Program-made: the position numbers and the translations under genes | The notes under the pieces: generated by a model | What the model saw: only the letters and a program-made list of their open reading frames with translations | Told to the model about the DNA's origin: nothing | The model's database searches: none | Assembly: GCA_009780765.1 (NCBI GenBank) | Contig: WQZK01000006.1 | Location: 1-28,373, forward strand | DNA: 28,373 nucleotides | Source of the DNA: Defluviitaleaceae bacterium | Lineage (GTDB): Bacteria > Bacillota > Clostridia > Lachnospirales > UBA5962 | Direction: 5' to 3' | Shown here: piece after piece, positions 1 through 8,229 of the stretch | Numbering within the stretch: the stretch's first letter is position 1 | How the letters are laid out: every line of letters starts with the position of its first letter

Positions 1-50
1 ATCATCTCGAATTGTTCACGGCTTATATCGCTTGGATATGTTTCTCGCAT
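1..50 (-). mobile_element. IS5-type transposase, N-terminal fragment cut by the window edge
   Basis: On the minus strand an ATG at 50-48 opens a frame that runs off the left edge. Its visible start reads MRETYPSDISREQFEM, which has the Y-P-S-D-(I/L)-...-Q-(F/W) pattern typical of the N-terminus of IS5-family transposases. An AAGGA ribosome binding site lies just upstream on that strand (about 62-68), and a TATAAT-like -10 box is at 76-81 (minus strand). The right end of the element should lie roughly between 100 and 140, but I cannot fix its terminal repeat because the other end is outside the window. Family assignment rests on 16 residues only. Confidence 0.6.
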
Positions 51-155
51 TGCTTACATCTTCCTTTTTGACGATATTATACTGTATTTTTACACTTTTT
101 TCGTGATGCTAGACAGCTTCTTAAAAGTCGAATTAAGAAAGTGCGTCCATCCAAA

Positions 156-240
156 ATGGAATCTATTATTCAGGTTGAAATGATTGGACGAATTTTAGAT
201 ATTAAGGTCGAACTCGAAGTATTGAAAAAAATACCGTAGA
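156..240 (+). pseudogene. possible 3' remnant of a gene interrupted by the insertion element
   Basis: A reading frame is open from 72 to a TAG at 238-240. Its part to the right of the presumed IS end encodes a charged helical tail, with MESIIQVEMIGRILDIKVEL at its core. It has no good ribosome binding site at the internal ATG at 156. It could be the tail of a gene cut by the insertion sequence, or chance coding. I do not recognise a family. Confidence 0.2.
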
Positions 241-299
241 TGTGATTTTTGGTTTACGCATCGGATGATACACTATGTTTTTGAAAGGATGTGTTATTT

Positions 300-1370
300 G
301 TGAAATGGAAAATCGGTTGGGGTATAACTAATAAATGCAACATGAATTGTCCTTTTTGCTACAGCAAGGAAGCACGAGAGGACAGTGAAGATATATCTTT
401 TGAACACGCTGTTCGGTTTATTGATGAAAATCATAGTTATATTGATAGCATTAATTATGGAACAGGCGAAAACACTTTGTCAGAAAATTGGCGAAATGTA
501 GTGAAATACGTTGCAGAAAATTTCCCTGATATTAAACAGGCATTGACTACAAACGGTTATTTATCTGAAATTATACTAAGTGAAGAAGATAAATATCTTC
601 TCAAATATTTAGATGAAGTTGATGTTTCGTTTGATATGGCTAACAAAAATGAATTTAATAAACTCAGAGGTGTAGCTACTGCATACGATTGGGCAATACA
701 AACCATACGTCTATGTAAAGAAAGTAATATAAAAATTACGCTGGTAACAATTCTTATTGATAAAACAATAAATAATGAAAATATAAAAAACTTGCTTGAA
801 ATTGCCAGAAAAGACGACTGTTATTTCAGATTGAATATTTTTAGACCCAACGCTAATCAAGGTTTGTTACCAATGAATTATAGAAAAATTAAAGATACGC
901 TTTTATGGTTATTAGATCAGTGTAGTGTTGTTTCTCTTTGTGACCCTCTTTTTTCTGCCCTTTTAACAGGCGAAAAGAAAAATGACAATTCTGGCAAAAG
1001 CAGTTTAAGAATATTACCGAATGGTTCGATTACTCCATCGACGTATCTAGTCTCTGAAGATTGGGTTTTCGGAAATATAAAAGACGAAGTTTCATTAAAT
1101 GAGAACCCTTTTAGGCCAAATTTAAATGAAATATCTCTTGAAAACAATATACCTGATGACTGTAAGGATTGTTCGATTGTTGAACAATGTATGGGTGGAG
1201 CCATGGATAGGCGCATTATTTGGCACAAAACATTAAAAAGACGTGACCCATATTGTCCATTTGAAAATAACGATAATCTTAGCACATGGAAAAATAAAAG
1301 CATGAAATTTATAGGAAAAGGTCCGACTATACATGATGGTTATTTACCTACCTTGATTTTTAAACCATAA
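300..1370 (+). CDS. radical SAM protein with C-terminal Cys cluster (SPASM-like)
   Basis: Radical SAM enzyme of about 356 residues. The CxxxCxxC motif that binds the SAM-cleaving [4Fe-4S] cluster is at Cys13, Cys17 and Cys20 (CNMNCPFC). A GTGEN stretch stands where most family members have GGE(P). The C-terminal region holds a CxxC-x5-C pattern (CKDCSIVEQC) and a later Cys (DPYC), a partial SPASM-like arrangement that could bind an auxiliary cluster. I chose GTG at 300 rather than GTG at 291 because the AAAGGA site at 284-289 is then 10 bases away instead of 1. It is the first gene of the + strand block and is followed by two more radical SAM genes. The substrate cannot be read from sequence. 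SPASM-type enzymes act on peptides, aminocyclitols or sugars. Confidence 0.9.
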   Translation: MKWKIGWGITNKCNMNCPFCYSKEAREDSEDISFEHAVRFIDENHSYIDSINYGTGENTLSENWRNVVKYVAENFPDIKQALTTNGYLSEIILSEEDKYLLKYLDEVDVSFDMANKNEFNKLRGVATAYDWAIQTIRLCKESNIKITLVTILIDKTINNENIKNLLEIARKDDCYFRLNIFRPNANQGLLPMNYRKIKDTLLWLLDQCSVVSLCDPLFSALLTGEKKNDNSGKSSLRILPNGSITPSTYLVSEDWVFGNIKDEVSLNENPFRPNLNEISLENNIPDDCKDCSIVEQCMGGAMDRRIIWHKTLKRRDPYCPFENNDNLSTWKNKSMKFIGKGPTIHDGYLPTLIFKP

Positions 1371-1412
1371 CACGAGTGATTATGATAATTTTACTATTAT
1401 GAATGGAGAAAA

Positions 1413-2555
1413 ATGATGTTTGAAAATATTAATATCGAAGAAATTGATATTAACATTACAAATAAATGTAATTTGTTTTGTAATCATTGTTCGTTTAACT
1501 CATCATATAAGGATGACAGCGAGTTGCCATTTGAGATGGTTAGAAAAATTATTGATTGGGCTCATGACAATAGTGTGCAAGACATACACATTACTGGAGG
1601 AGAGCCTACATTGCATAAAAATTTTGATGAGATAATAGCGTATGCCGTTAGTCATTTTGAGGACACTAGGTTAATTACCAACGGTTATGATATTGATATC
1701 TGTTTATTGGAACGCTTGAAATCATATGGGTTAAAAAATATTATGTTTAGTGTAGATGGCACAAGAGAATTTCACAACAATATAAGGGGAGCTGATGATT
1801 CGTTCGAAAGAGTTTTGGATACCGTTAAAAAAGCAGTTGATTTTGGTTTTAAAGTAAGGGTAAACGCGGTCGCACAAGTTTCAAATTACCTTTCGATTCC
1901 TAAATTGCTTAAACAGGTTGACAAAATGAAAATTGATGTGTTTTCAGTGTTTGCGTATACGCCGACTGGAAGAAACTATAAAAACAAAATAAGTTCAGTA
2001 TTGAACGCAATTGAGTGGATAGAATTATATAATTTAATGAAAACGGCGTCAGAAGAATGTGACTGTGAGGTAGTAATAGAAAAAAATTTTATATACGCTG
2101 AGGATGGTTATAGCCCATCAGAGGAATATAAAAGAGGTGCTGGATGTCACAGCTTGATAATAAATTGCGATTACTTAATGATTTTAAGTAATGGAGATGT
2201 TTATCCTTGCGTAATTTTTACGGATAAAGATTGTGCTTATGGAAATATTTATGAGAAAAGCCTAAATGAAATTTTATCTAACCCTATGAATATGGATATC
2301 TATCGTAATTTTGAAAACAAAAATCATGCATGTTCTTCATGTTTTCAATATAGTAAATGCAGAGGCGGATGCAGAGCTTTTGCTTTTGCTGTTGACAATA
2401 ATTGGGGCAAAAAAGACCCGCGCTGCCAAGACCCGAATATTTTTTTTCCAGTTTGCCTTATGCTTAAAGAGAACATTCATACATTAAAAAAAGACGGAAG
2501 ATCAGACAATGTATATTATGGCAAAAATTCACATGAAAAGGGTGTGCCATGTTGA
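1413..2555 (+). CDS. radical SAM/SPASM enzyme
   Basis: A 380-residue radical SAM protein with the SAM cluster motif CNLFCNHC (Cys19, Cys23, Cys26), a GGEP motif (TGGEPTLH) and a full-looking C-terminal SPASM domain. The latter includes GCHS, NGDVYPC, and a CSSC-x5-C-x3-C series (CSSCFQYSKCRGGC) ending near DPRC. SPASM domains bind one or two extra [4Fe-4S] clusters and are found in peptide-maturing enzymes and in dehydrogenases such as anSME and BtrN-like proteins (family knowledge). A GGAGA site about 6 bases upstream supports the ATG at 1413; ATG at 1416 is equally possible. The stop overlaps the next gene by 7 bases, so translation is probably coupled. The substrate is unknown, and an alcohol-to-ketone dehydrogenase role on a cyclitol or sugar is one option. 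Confidence 0.93.
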   Translation: MMFENINIEEIDINITNKCNLFCNHCSFNSSYKDDSELPFEMVRKIIDWAHDNSVQDIHITGGEPTLHKNFDEIIAYAVSHFEDTRLITNGYDIDICLLERLKSYGLKNIMFSVDGTREFHNNIRGADDSFERVLDTVKKAVDFGFKVRVNAVAQVSNYLSIPKLLKQVDKMKIDVFSVFAYTPTGRNYKNKISSVLNAIEWIELYNLMKTASEECDCEVVIEKNFIYAEDGYSPSEEYKRGAGCHSLIINCDYLMILSNGDVYPCVIFTDKDCAYGNIYEKSLNEILSNPMNMDIYRNFENKNHACSSCFQYSKCRGGCRAFAFAVDNNWGKKDPRCQDPNIFFPVCLMLKENIHTLKKDGRSDNVYYGKNSHEKGVPC

Positions 2556-3448
2556 TAAGCAAATCAGTAAGAACAAGCAAAAATACACAATGTTGTTTTA
2601 GGGATTTATCAAATGACAAGATTCGTTTAATTTGGGAAATAACTAGTCGGTGCAATTTAAGCTGTAAGCATTGTTTTATCTCAACGAATAGATGCGGGGA
2701 CTTAAAAACTGAAGAAATATTTAGAATTGTTGATAATTTGGACGGTATTAATCTAGGCAAAATTATGCTAACAGGAGGTGAGGTGTTTTTACGGAACGAT
2801 TTACTATCCATATTGGAATACGTAAAAAACAAATTTAAGGATGTTATTATTGATATCACAACAAACGGTACATTGCTTGATAAAAACAATGTTACAAAGT
2901 TAAAAGAGTTGGGTGTTGAAGAATTAAGCATAAGTATTGACGGCACTTCTCAGGTACACGACTATCAGAGAAATAAAATAGGCAGCTTTAATAAAATGAT
3001 TATGGGCGTTGACTTGTTAATTTTTCACGATATAACAGTAGACGGCATAATGGTGCTTAATAAAACTAACTTCAACTGTTTGGAAGAAACAATAGATATA
3101 GCATTTAAGAGCGGATTCAGTTCATTAAATATTTCTAATTTATTATTTTTGAAAAATTCTACGTATGACTATAATTTGTTGAAATTAAATGATACCGAAA
3201 TAGAAAAAGCAACAGAGATTATAGATGAAAAGAAATCTGAATTTGGTCAACTCATGCCTATAAAAATGGTAGGATTTAACAAAATTACCATAAAATGTTA
3301 TGTAAGAAACATAGTTTCTATAAACAGTCAAGGTGATGTTATGCATTGTTTTTTGTCGTCAAGCAAAAACGTTCAAAAATTTAACGCACTTAATCAAAAA
3401 TTAAAAAGTTATTTCGATTTAGAAAAGAATGGCATGTATTGCACATAA
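2549..3448 (+). CDS. radical SAM protein with shortened C-terminal region
   Basis: A 299-residue radical SAM protein. The cluster motif is CNLSCKHC (Cys35, Cys39, Cys42), followed by TGGEVFLR and an ITTNGTLLD strand typical of the TIM barrel. The C-terminus keeps an NSQGDVMHC element like the SPASM NGDVxPC segment, but lacks the final CxxC-x5-C series seen in the gene before it, so the auxiliary-cluster domain appears incomplete. An AAAAGGG site 7 bases upstream of ATG 2549 supports this start inside the end of the preceding gene. It may be a partner or a diverged paralogue of its neighbours. I saw no frameshift that would restore a longer protein. Confidence 0.9.
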   Translation: MLISKSVRTSKNTQCCFRDLSNDKIRLIWEITSRCNLSCKHCFISTNRCGDLKTEEIFRIVDNLDGINLGKIMLTGGEVFLRNDLLSILEYVKNKFKDVIIDITTNGTLLDKNNVTKLKELGVEELSISIDGTSQVHDYQRNKIGSFNKMIMGVDLLIFHDITVDGIMVLNKTNFNCLEETIDIAFKSGFSSLNISNLLFLKNSTYDYNLLKLNDTEIEKATEIIDEKKSEFGQLMPIKMVGFNKITIKCYVRNIVSINSQGDVMHCFLSSSKNVQKFNALNQKLKSYFDLEKNGMYCT

Positions 3449-3479
3449 TTTTTATGCATATTGAAAAGAGCGATAAATA

Positions 3480-3698
3480 ATGGATAAATATAAAATTATT
3501 TTATGTTTAACTAATATATTAGAAATTGAGGAAGATGAACTGGGAGATGCAATTAAATTTGAATCGATGAAGTTTATCCTATTTATATTAGAAATAGAAG
3601 AAATGTTTGGCATAGAAATTGAGGACGTTGACTTGGACTTAAATAAATATACCTCATTGGACAGCATATATGATACCTTTAGTAAATATTTTATTTGA
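3480..3698 (+). CDS. free-standing acyl carrier protein
   Basis: A 72-residue acidic, helical protein with the size and pattern of an acyl carrier protein. The phosphopantetheine Ser would be Ser29 in the motif KFESMKF, where the usual D-S-L reads E-S-M, followed by the conserved helix-2 stretch LEIEEMFGIEIED. An AAAGAG site sits about 10 bases upstream of ATG 3480. It would be primed by a phosphopantetheinyl transferase, which is not in this window. The SerRS-like amino acid:[carrier protein] ligase at 22822 needs exactly such a small carrier, so I infer that this protein holds an aminoacyl thioester rather than a fatty-acid intermediate. That pairing is not shown by the sequence alone. Confidence 0.85.
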   Translation: MDKYKIILCLTNILEIEEDELGDAIKFESMKFILFILEIEEMFGIEIEDVDLDLNKYTSLDSIYDTFSKYFI

Positions 3699-3709
3699 GG
3701 CGGCTTTTC

Positions 3710-4324
3710 ATGGCTAAAATAGGTTTAATTACCTTCAGCGGTATTGATGGAAGCGGAAAAACGACACAGTTAAACATGTTAAAACAATTATTGCAAGATT
3801 TGAATTATAATATATATCCTCAAAGCACGATTTATTCGTATCCGTGGGAATTATCTAAGTCAATATATCCATACGGTCTAAGCTTATATGAACATATAAA
3901 CGAGATAGTTTTTTCATCTGCTATGGATAATTTGAAAAAGTTGTTGACAATCAAATCATTGCAAACAGAAGACCTTGCTTTATTGTTTGACAGATATTAT
4001 TTATGCTGGTTGGTATTCGCTAAAATAAGAGGAGCCGAAAATTTAGACTTGTTAATCGATATTTATAAATACATGCCTAAGCCCGATATCAATTTTCATA
4101 TGATGTTATCTCCACGTGAAGCGTTACTCAGACTGAATATAAGAGGGACATCGAATGATTTGAAAGAAAACGATTCATTCTTAACAAAGGCTAACAACAT
4201 ATACAGTACAATGATAAACGATTATTATGAAAATACCGTGGTTATAGACGCTTCGTTAAGCATTGATGAAATACATTTAATAATAAAAGAACACCTACGA
4301 GAACGAAAGGGAATGAACATATGA
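3710..4324 (+). CDS. thymidylate-kinase-like P-loop protein (copy 1)
   Basis: About 204 residues of the thymidylate kinase fold. The Walker A motif GIDGSGKT is intact at residues 11-18, and FDRYYLCW (Asp94-Arg95-Tyr96) matches the D-R-Y/F motif after the nucleotide-binding core. I start at ATG 3710 because GAGG at 3697-3700 is 9 bases upstream; a longer frame from TTG 3695 begins inside that site. Two paralogues lie at 16523 and 17917, and all three share a segment of the type (G)A-x-N-L-D-x-L-x-D-x-Y and K-P-D-I-N. Such a set is not expected for housekeeping dTMP synthesis. I infer phosphorylation of a pathway intermediate or a nucleotide. The stop overlaps the next start by 4 bases (ATGA). 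Confidence 0.85.
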   Translation: MAKIGLITFSGIDGSGKTTQLNMLKQLLQDLNYNIYPQSTIYSYPWELSKSIYPYGLSLYEHINEIVFSSAMDNLKKLLTIKSLQTEDLALLFDRYYLCWLVFAKIRGAENLDLLIDIYKYMPKPDINFHMMLSPREALLRLNIRGTSNDLKENDSFLTKANNIYSTMINDYYENTVVIDASLSIDEIHLIIKEHLRERKGMNI

Positions 4325-5226
4325 ATATTTCAGATAAAGAAGATAACATTAAAAGATCGCAGTTTCTATATACTGAAGTTGCTAACGTTATTAATGGATT
4401 AGCTGGTATAAACTATGCGCTTATCAAAGGTGAGGCGCTGTCTATTCAAGCGTATAAAGGCGTTGGCTTTAGAAAATTTGGTGATATAGATATATTAATT
4501 GACAAAATAAACTTAAAATATGTAAACACAGTTATTAAAGAAAATGGATTTAGCCAGGGAGAAAATAGCTTAGAGTTAACAAGGAAAGAAAAAATAATAA
4601 CAAATATGGCACATCAAACGACTCCCTATGTAAAATACAAGGACGGATTAAAAATTAAAATAGATTTGAACATGAATATTTATTGGGAGGAAGTGGAAAA
4701 CAAAAATATTTCTATAGAGTCGTTTTTAGAAGATACGGTTTTTATGGATGTATATGGCTATAAAATAAAAACATTAAATGTAAAGAAAGCGTTTCTTCAA
4801 TTGTGTTTACATCATTATAGAGAGATGAATTCTTTATATCATTTGTATTATAAAAACCCTATAACTACAAATATGTTTAAAGATGTGTACGCTCTAGTTA
4901 AAAATAATTCTGACACGCTAAACATTAATTGTATTTTAAATCTTTGTAAAACATACAATGTTAAAAACTATATCTATTATGTGCTATTTTATACAAATGA
5001 GATTTTCCAAGATAATGATATAGAAAACATCTTAAAAAATATATATGACGATGATGGCCATGCATTACTAACTATGTATGGACTTTCTGCGAAAGAGCGT
5101 AAAAATTGGCGAGTTGATTTTAAAACACGTTTAGATGTGTCAAATGTTTTTGATTTTATTCGAGATGATTTTTCGGATGAAGATTATAGTAAAATAGAGA
5201 GAAGTAGCAGATTGTTTTTGCGGTAA
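4321..5226 (+). CDS. nucleotidyltransferase-fold protein (NTP_transf_5-like)
   Basis: A 301-residue protein of the uncharacterised nucleotidyltransferase type. The N-terminal core reads KGEALSIQAYKG then RKFGDIDILID, giving the paired metal-binding Asp55 and Asp57, and a later KIDLN segment could supply a third Asp. The downstream part (LCLHHYREM and helices) looks like the helical domain of this family. Members occur next to kinases and maturation enzymes in several peptide and small-molecule clusters, where their reaction is mostly unknown (family knowledge). The ATGA overlap with the kinase-like gene indicates translational coupling and possibly a shared substrate. It may transfer a nucleotidyl group to a sugar, cyclitol or carrier-bound substrate; this is inference. 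Confidence 0.75.
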   Translation: MNISDKEDNIKRSQFLYTEVANVINGLAGINYALIKGEALSIQAYKGVGFRKFGDIDILIDKINLKYVNTVIKENGFSQGENSLELTRKEKIITNMAHQTTPYVKYKDGLKIKIDLNMNIYWEEVENKNISIESFLEDTVFMDVYGYKIKTLNVKKAFLQLCLHHYREMNSLYHLYYKNPITTNMFKDVYALVKNNSDTLNINCILNLCKTYNVKNYIYYVLFYTNEIFQDNDIENILKNIYDDDGHALLTMYGLSAKERKNWRVDFKTRLDVSNVFDFIRDDFSDEDYSKIERSSRLFLR

Positions 5227-5245
5227 ATTGATGAGAGGTCACAAA

Positions 5246-6421
5246 ATGAAAAAAACATTTGATTATTTGGAAGTTAAAATAACGGAGCATTGTAATATGC
5301 AGTGCAATGCTTGTAGCAATATGGGTAATATCAGCAATAAAGAAGAATATGGCCTTCAATATTATTCAAATGACTTTAACAGAATGGCTGATTTAGATAT
5401 TTCGATAAATAAAATCAGACTGTTAGGTGGTGAGCCATTTTTATGCGATAATCTGATTGAATATGTTCGGATAAGTAGATTATTTAATCCCAGTTCGAAA
5501 ATTGCTATAGTAACAAACGGCGTTGATATATATAAAAGAAAAGCCTGCTTTTTTAAAGAACTAAAAAAATTAAATATAGAAATCCATATTACCATATATC
5601 CGAAAGAAGCCAATGCACGAAAGATTGAAAGAGGCATTAATGAATTACGGTTGCATGGACTAAATTACAAAACAGAAGAAAAGAATATGTTTGAGGTGGA
5701 TTTAACTTTAGATTCTTCACATGATGATGTAAGCAAAACGTTTGAAATATGTAGAGGCATTTATGATTGTGTAAATCTTTACAGAGGATTTATTTATCAT
5801 TGCACCAAACCAATTAGTTACAAGCATTTTGATAAAAAATTTATGACCCATATATCAAGTAATACTAGTGGATTTAATATATATGATGATATAGTAACAT
5901 CGGATACTATTGCTGCATATCTTTCATCACCAAATTCGATATGCAAATATTGCACATTTCCCAAACGTATGATACCGTGGGGTGAGGGGTGCAAAGAGCA
6001 GGAAATCTGGTATAATAATGATAGTAATTCCGTTATAATAAGTAATATGAATGAAAACGAAAAAAAATTATATTTTGAAGATGTTTTTTGTTTTGTGTAT
6101 AGATTAAAAAACAAAGAACTTTTGAAATTAAATATAAACAAGTTATTAAATGATTGCAAACATGATGTTTTATATTTGTGGTGCTTTGATAAATACAGTA
6201 TTAATAAGTTATATTTTTTAAATGAAGTATTAGATGACAATATATATAAGAAAATAATAATCGCAGATAGATCAATACATTCCCTAATAAATATAAAAAT
6301 ATGTATTATAGATAGTGTTCCGGATGGCATAGCAGCAGGGTGTGTATTATTTATTTCACATGATATAAAAACGATGTATTCAGCGATTAGACGGATAAAA
6401 AAGGTGGAAATTAATGAGTAA
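5246..6421 (+). CDS. radical SAM protein with C-terminal extension
   Basis: About 391 residues. The radical SAM motif is CNMQCNAC followed by SN (Cys16, Cys20, Cys23), then LLGGEPF and a VTNGVD strand. Two later Cys (CKYCTF) lie near the end of the catalytic part. After about residue 275 there is a roughly 115-residue extension with alternating strands and helices (for example VLYLWCFD, KIIIADRS, IKICIIDSV, CVLFISHD) that resembles half of a Rossmann-type fold and does not look like SPASM. ATG 5246 is chosen because GAGAGG lies 7 bases upstream; the longer frame begins at TTG 5228 without a site. The end overlaps the ABC gene by 8 bases. The reaction is unknown. Confidence 0.88.
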   Translation: MKKTFDYLEVKITEHCNMQCNACSNMGNISNKEEYGLQYYSNDFNRMADLDISINKIRLLGGEPFLCDNLIEYVRISRLFNPSSKIAIVTNGVDIYKRKACFFKELKKLNIEIHITIYPKEANARKIERGINELRLHGLNYKTEEKNMFEVDLTLDSSHDDVSKTFEICRGIYDCVNLYRGFIYHCTKPISYKHFDKKFMTHISSNTSGFNIYDDIVTSDTIAAYLSSPNSICKYCTFPKRMIPWGEGCKEQEIWYNNDSNSVIISNMNENEKKLYFEDVFCFVYRLKNKELLKLNINKLLNDCKHDVLYLWCFDKYSINKLYFLNEVLDDNIYKKIIIADRSIHSLINIKICIIDSVPDGIAAGCVLFISHDIKTMYSAIRRIKKVEINE

Positions 6422-8225
6422 AATCGTAAAGGGGTATAAGGATTTATTTAAAATAATATTTTCTGAAGCACCAATAATGGTCATTTTGACGCTGCTTTTG
6501 ACGGTTGTTAAAGGATTATTGATTCCAGTTGGAGTTGGAATCAATATAAGGATATTTGACGATGGTTTATTAGCTGCGCAAAGTGAAATCCCTTTTTCAG
6601 AATATGTTGTTGTTCTTATTTTGTTTTTAGTCATTGCTCTACTACCTTTTATAATTGACGGTATTATTTTTAATTATGTGGGGCCTCGTTCTTTTTTGAT
6701 TTTAAGAACGACCCATAAGGCACGAATGTTAAAAAAACTGGAAAAAATAAAATACGAGCATTTTGAAGACCAGAGTTCTATCGAAATAATTGATAAAACA
6801 TATAGCCGTGCTGAAGGTTCTGCAAGGAATTTATGGCCTAGATATGTTACTAACTGGCTAAGTTCCGTTATAGCGATTACGGGCGTATTAATATTAATTG
6901 TTAATATTAGGTGGTGGTTAATATTATCAATTTTAATACCCTTTATAATTGAAACGCACATAGCGTTCAAAACTAATTACAATATGTATCGTGAAATGGA
7001 AATATATTGGAAGGAAGAACGCAAGTACGGTATTTTGGGGAGCTACTTGAGAAGCAGGAATTATTTCGGAGAAATCAAATTGTTCAAAAATGCATCATAT
7101 TTAATTAATAAGCATAAAAGCAGACTAAAAGAAAGGAATAAAATATATGAACATTATTTTTATAAAAATTTAAAATTTGTTTTGTTTGGGAATTCTTTAA
7201 CCAAGATATCTTCTTTAGCAAATACTCTTATCCTATTAATTTTATATATAAACGGCCAAATGTCGATAGGAACATTTATATCTATTTCGATATTGTTGTT
7301 TCGCGATATTAACATTATTTTATATAGAGTAGCCTTTTTATTTAAGGAAGCCATATATGACATTCAATTTTTTGAATATTACGAAAAATTCTTTGATTTA
7401 CCTGAAGAAAGCGATTTCTATGAAGACGAAATCCCGAAAAATTTTACTGTTGAGTTTAATGAAGTTTGGTTTAGATACCCAGGCGCACAGAAGGATGTTC
7501 TTAAAGGTATAAGTTTTAAAATTAAGGACGGAGAAAAAGTTTCGATTGTTGGCGAGAATGGAGAAGGTAAATCCACTATAATTAAATTACTACTTGGACT
7601 GTTTACCCCTGATAGCGGCGAAATCCTTGTGGGCGGAAAACAGGTGCGGCGGCTTGCACCTAAACTACGCGCTAAAATATTCGGTTGTGTATTTCAGGAT
7701 TATATTCGGTATAGTATTTCCGTAAAGGAAAACATCGGCATAGGGGATATTGATGAGCTTGAAGATAACGAAAGTATAATTAAAGCAGCAAAAAAAGGTA
7801 AAGCAGATACATTCATTGATAAGTTTGCGAATGGATATGATACATTATTAGGAAGAGATTTTGTCAACGGAATAGAAATATCAGGTGGACAATGGCAAAG
7901 GATAGCACTGTCTCGGGCACTTATGGGCGATAAGCCAATAGTATTGCTTGACGAACCAACATCTCAGTTTGACCCAATTTCTGAAGTAAACCTCTACAAC
8001 GAATTCGCAAGTATTGTTAAAAATAAAACATCAATTTTTATAACTCATAGATTAGGCTCAACGATTGTTACGGACAGAATTCTTGTCGTTAAAGATGGAA
8101 TAATACAGGAATCAGGGACACACGAAATTTTAATGGTAAACAATGGTATTTATTCTAAAATGTTTAACATGCAACTAAAATGGTATGTAAAAGATGAATC
8201 CAATAATGAGTTTGGAGAAAGCTAA
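6414..8225 (+). CDS. ABC exporter half-transporter (membrane domain fused to ATPase), subunit 1
   Basis: A 603-residue protein. The N-terminal 330 residues contain hydrophobic membrane spans (for example around IMVILTLLLTVVKG and VVVLILFLVIALLPF), followed by an ATPase domain from about 345. Walker A is GENGEGKST at about 380-388 (Glu in place of the usual small residue), the Q-loop is CVFQDY, the signature is SGGQWQR near 490, Walker B is VLLDEP near 510-515 and the switch His is in THR. ATG 6414 has an AAGGTGG site. It overlaps both neighbours. It forms a likely pair with the next gene and would export the product or an intermediate. A substrate is not evident. No N-terminal peptidase C39 domain is present, so it does not cleave a leader peptide. 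Confidence 0.95.
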   Translation: MSKIVKGYKDLFKIIFSEAPIMVILTLLLTVVKGLLIPVGVGINIRIFDDGLLAAQSEIPFSEYVVVLILFLVIALLPFIIDGIIFNYVGPRSFLILRTTHKARMLKKLEKIKYEHFEDQSSIEIIDKTYSRAEGSARNLWPRYVTNWLSSVIAITGVLILIVNIRWWLILSILIPFIIETHIAFKTNYNMYREMEIYWKEERKYGILGSYLRSRNYFGEIKLFKNASYLINKHKSRLKERNKIYEHYFYKNLKFVLFGNSLTKISSLANTLILLILYINGQMSIGTFISISILLFRDINIILYRVAFLFKEAIYDIQFFEYYEKFFDLPEESDFYEDEIPKNFTVEFNEVWFRYPGAQKDVLKGISFKIKDGEKVSIVGENGEGKSTIIKLLLGLFTPDSGEILVGGKQVRRLAPKLRAKIFGCVFQDYIRYSISVKENIGIGDIDELEDNESIIKAAKKGKADTFIDKFANGYDTLLGRDFVNGIEISGGQWQRIALSRALMGDKPIVLLDEPTSQFDPISEVNLYNEFASIVKNKTSIFITHRLGSTIVTDRILVVKDGIIQESGTHEILMVNNGIYSKMFNMQLKWYVKDESNNEFGES

Positions 8226-8229
8226 AACT

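Noticed and set aside
917..1303. Minus-strand open frame inside the first radical SAM gene
   Set aside because: It is a shadow of a strongly supported + strand gene and has no family pattern or ribosome site.
3710..4324. Housekeeping thymidylate kinase (tmk)
   Set aside because: Three diverged copies in one cluster, one with a broken P-loop, do not fit the single essential enzyme.
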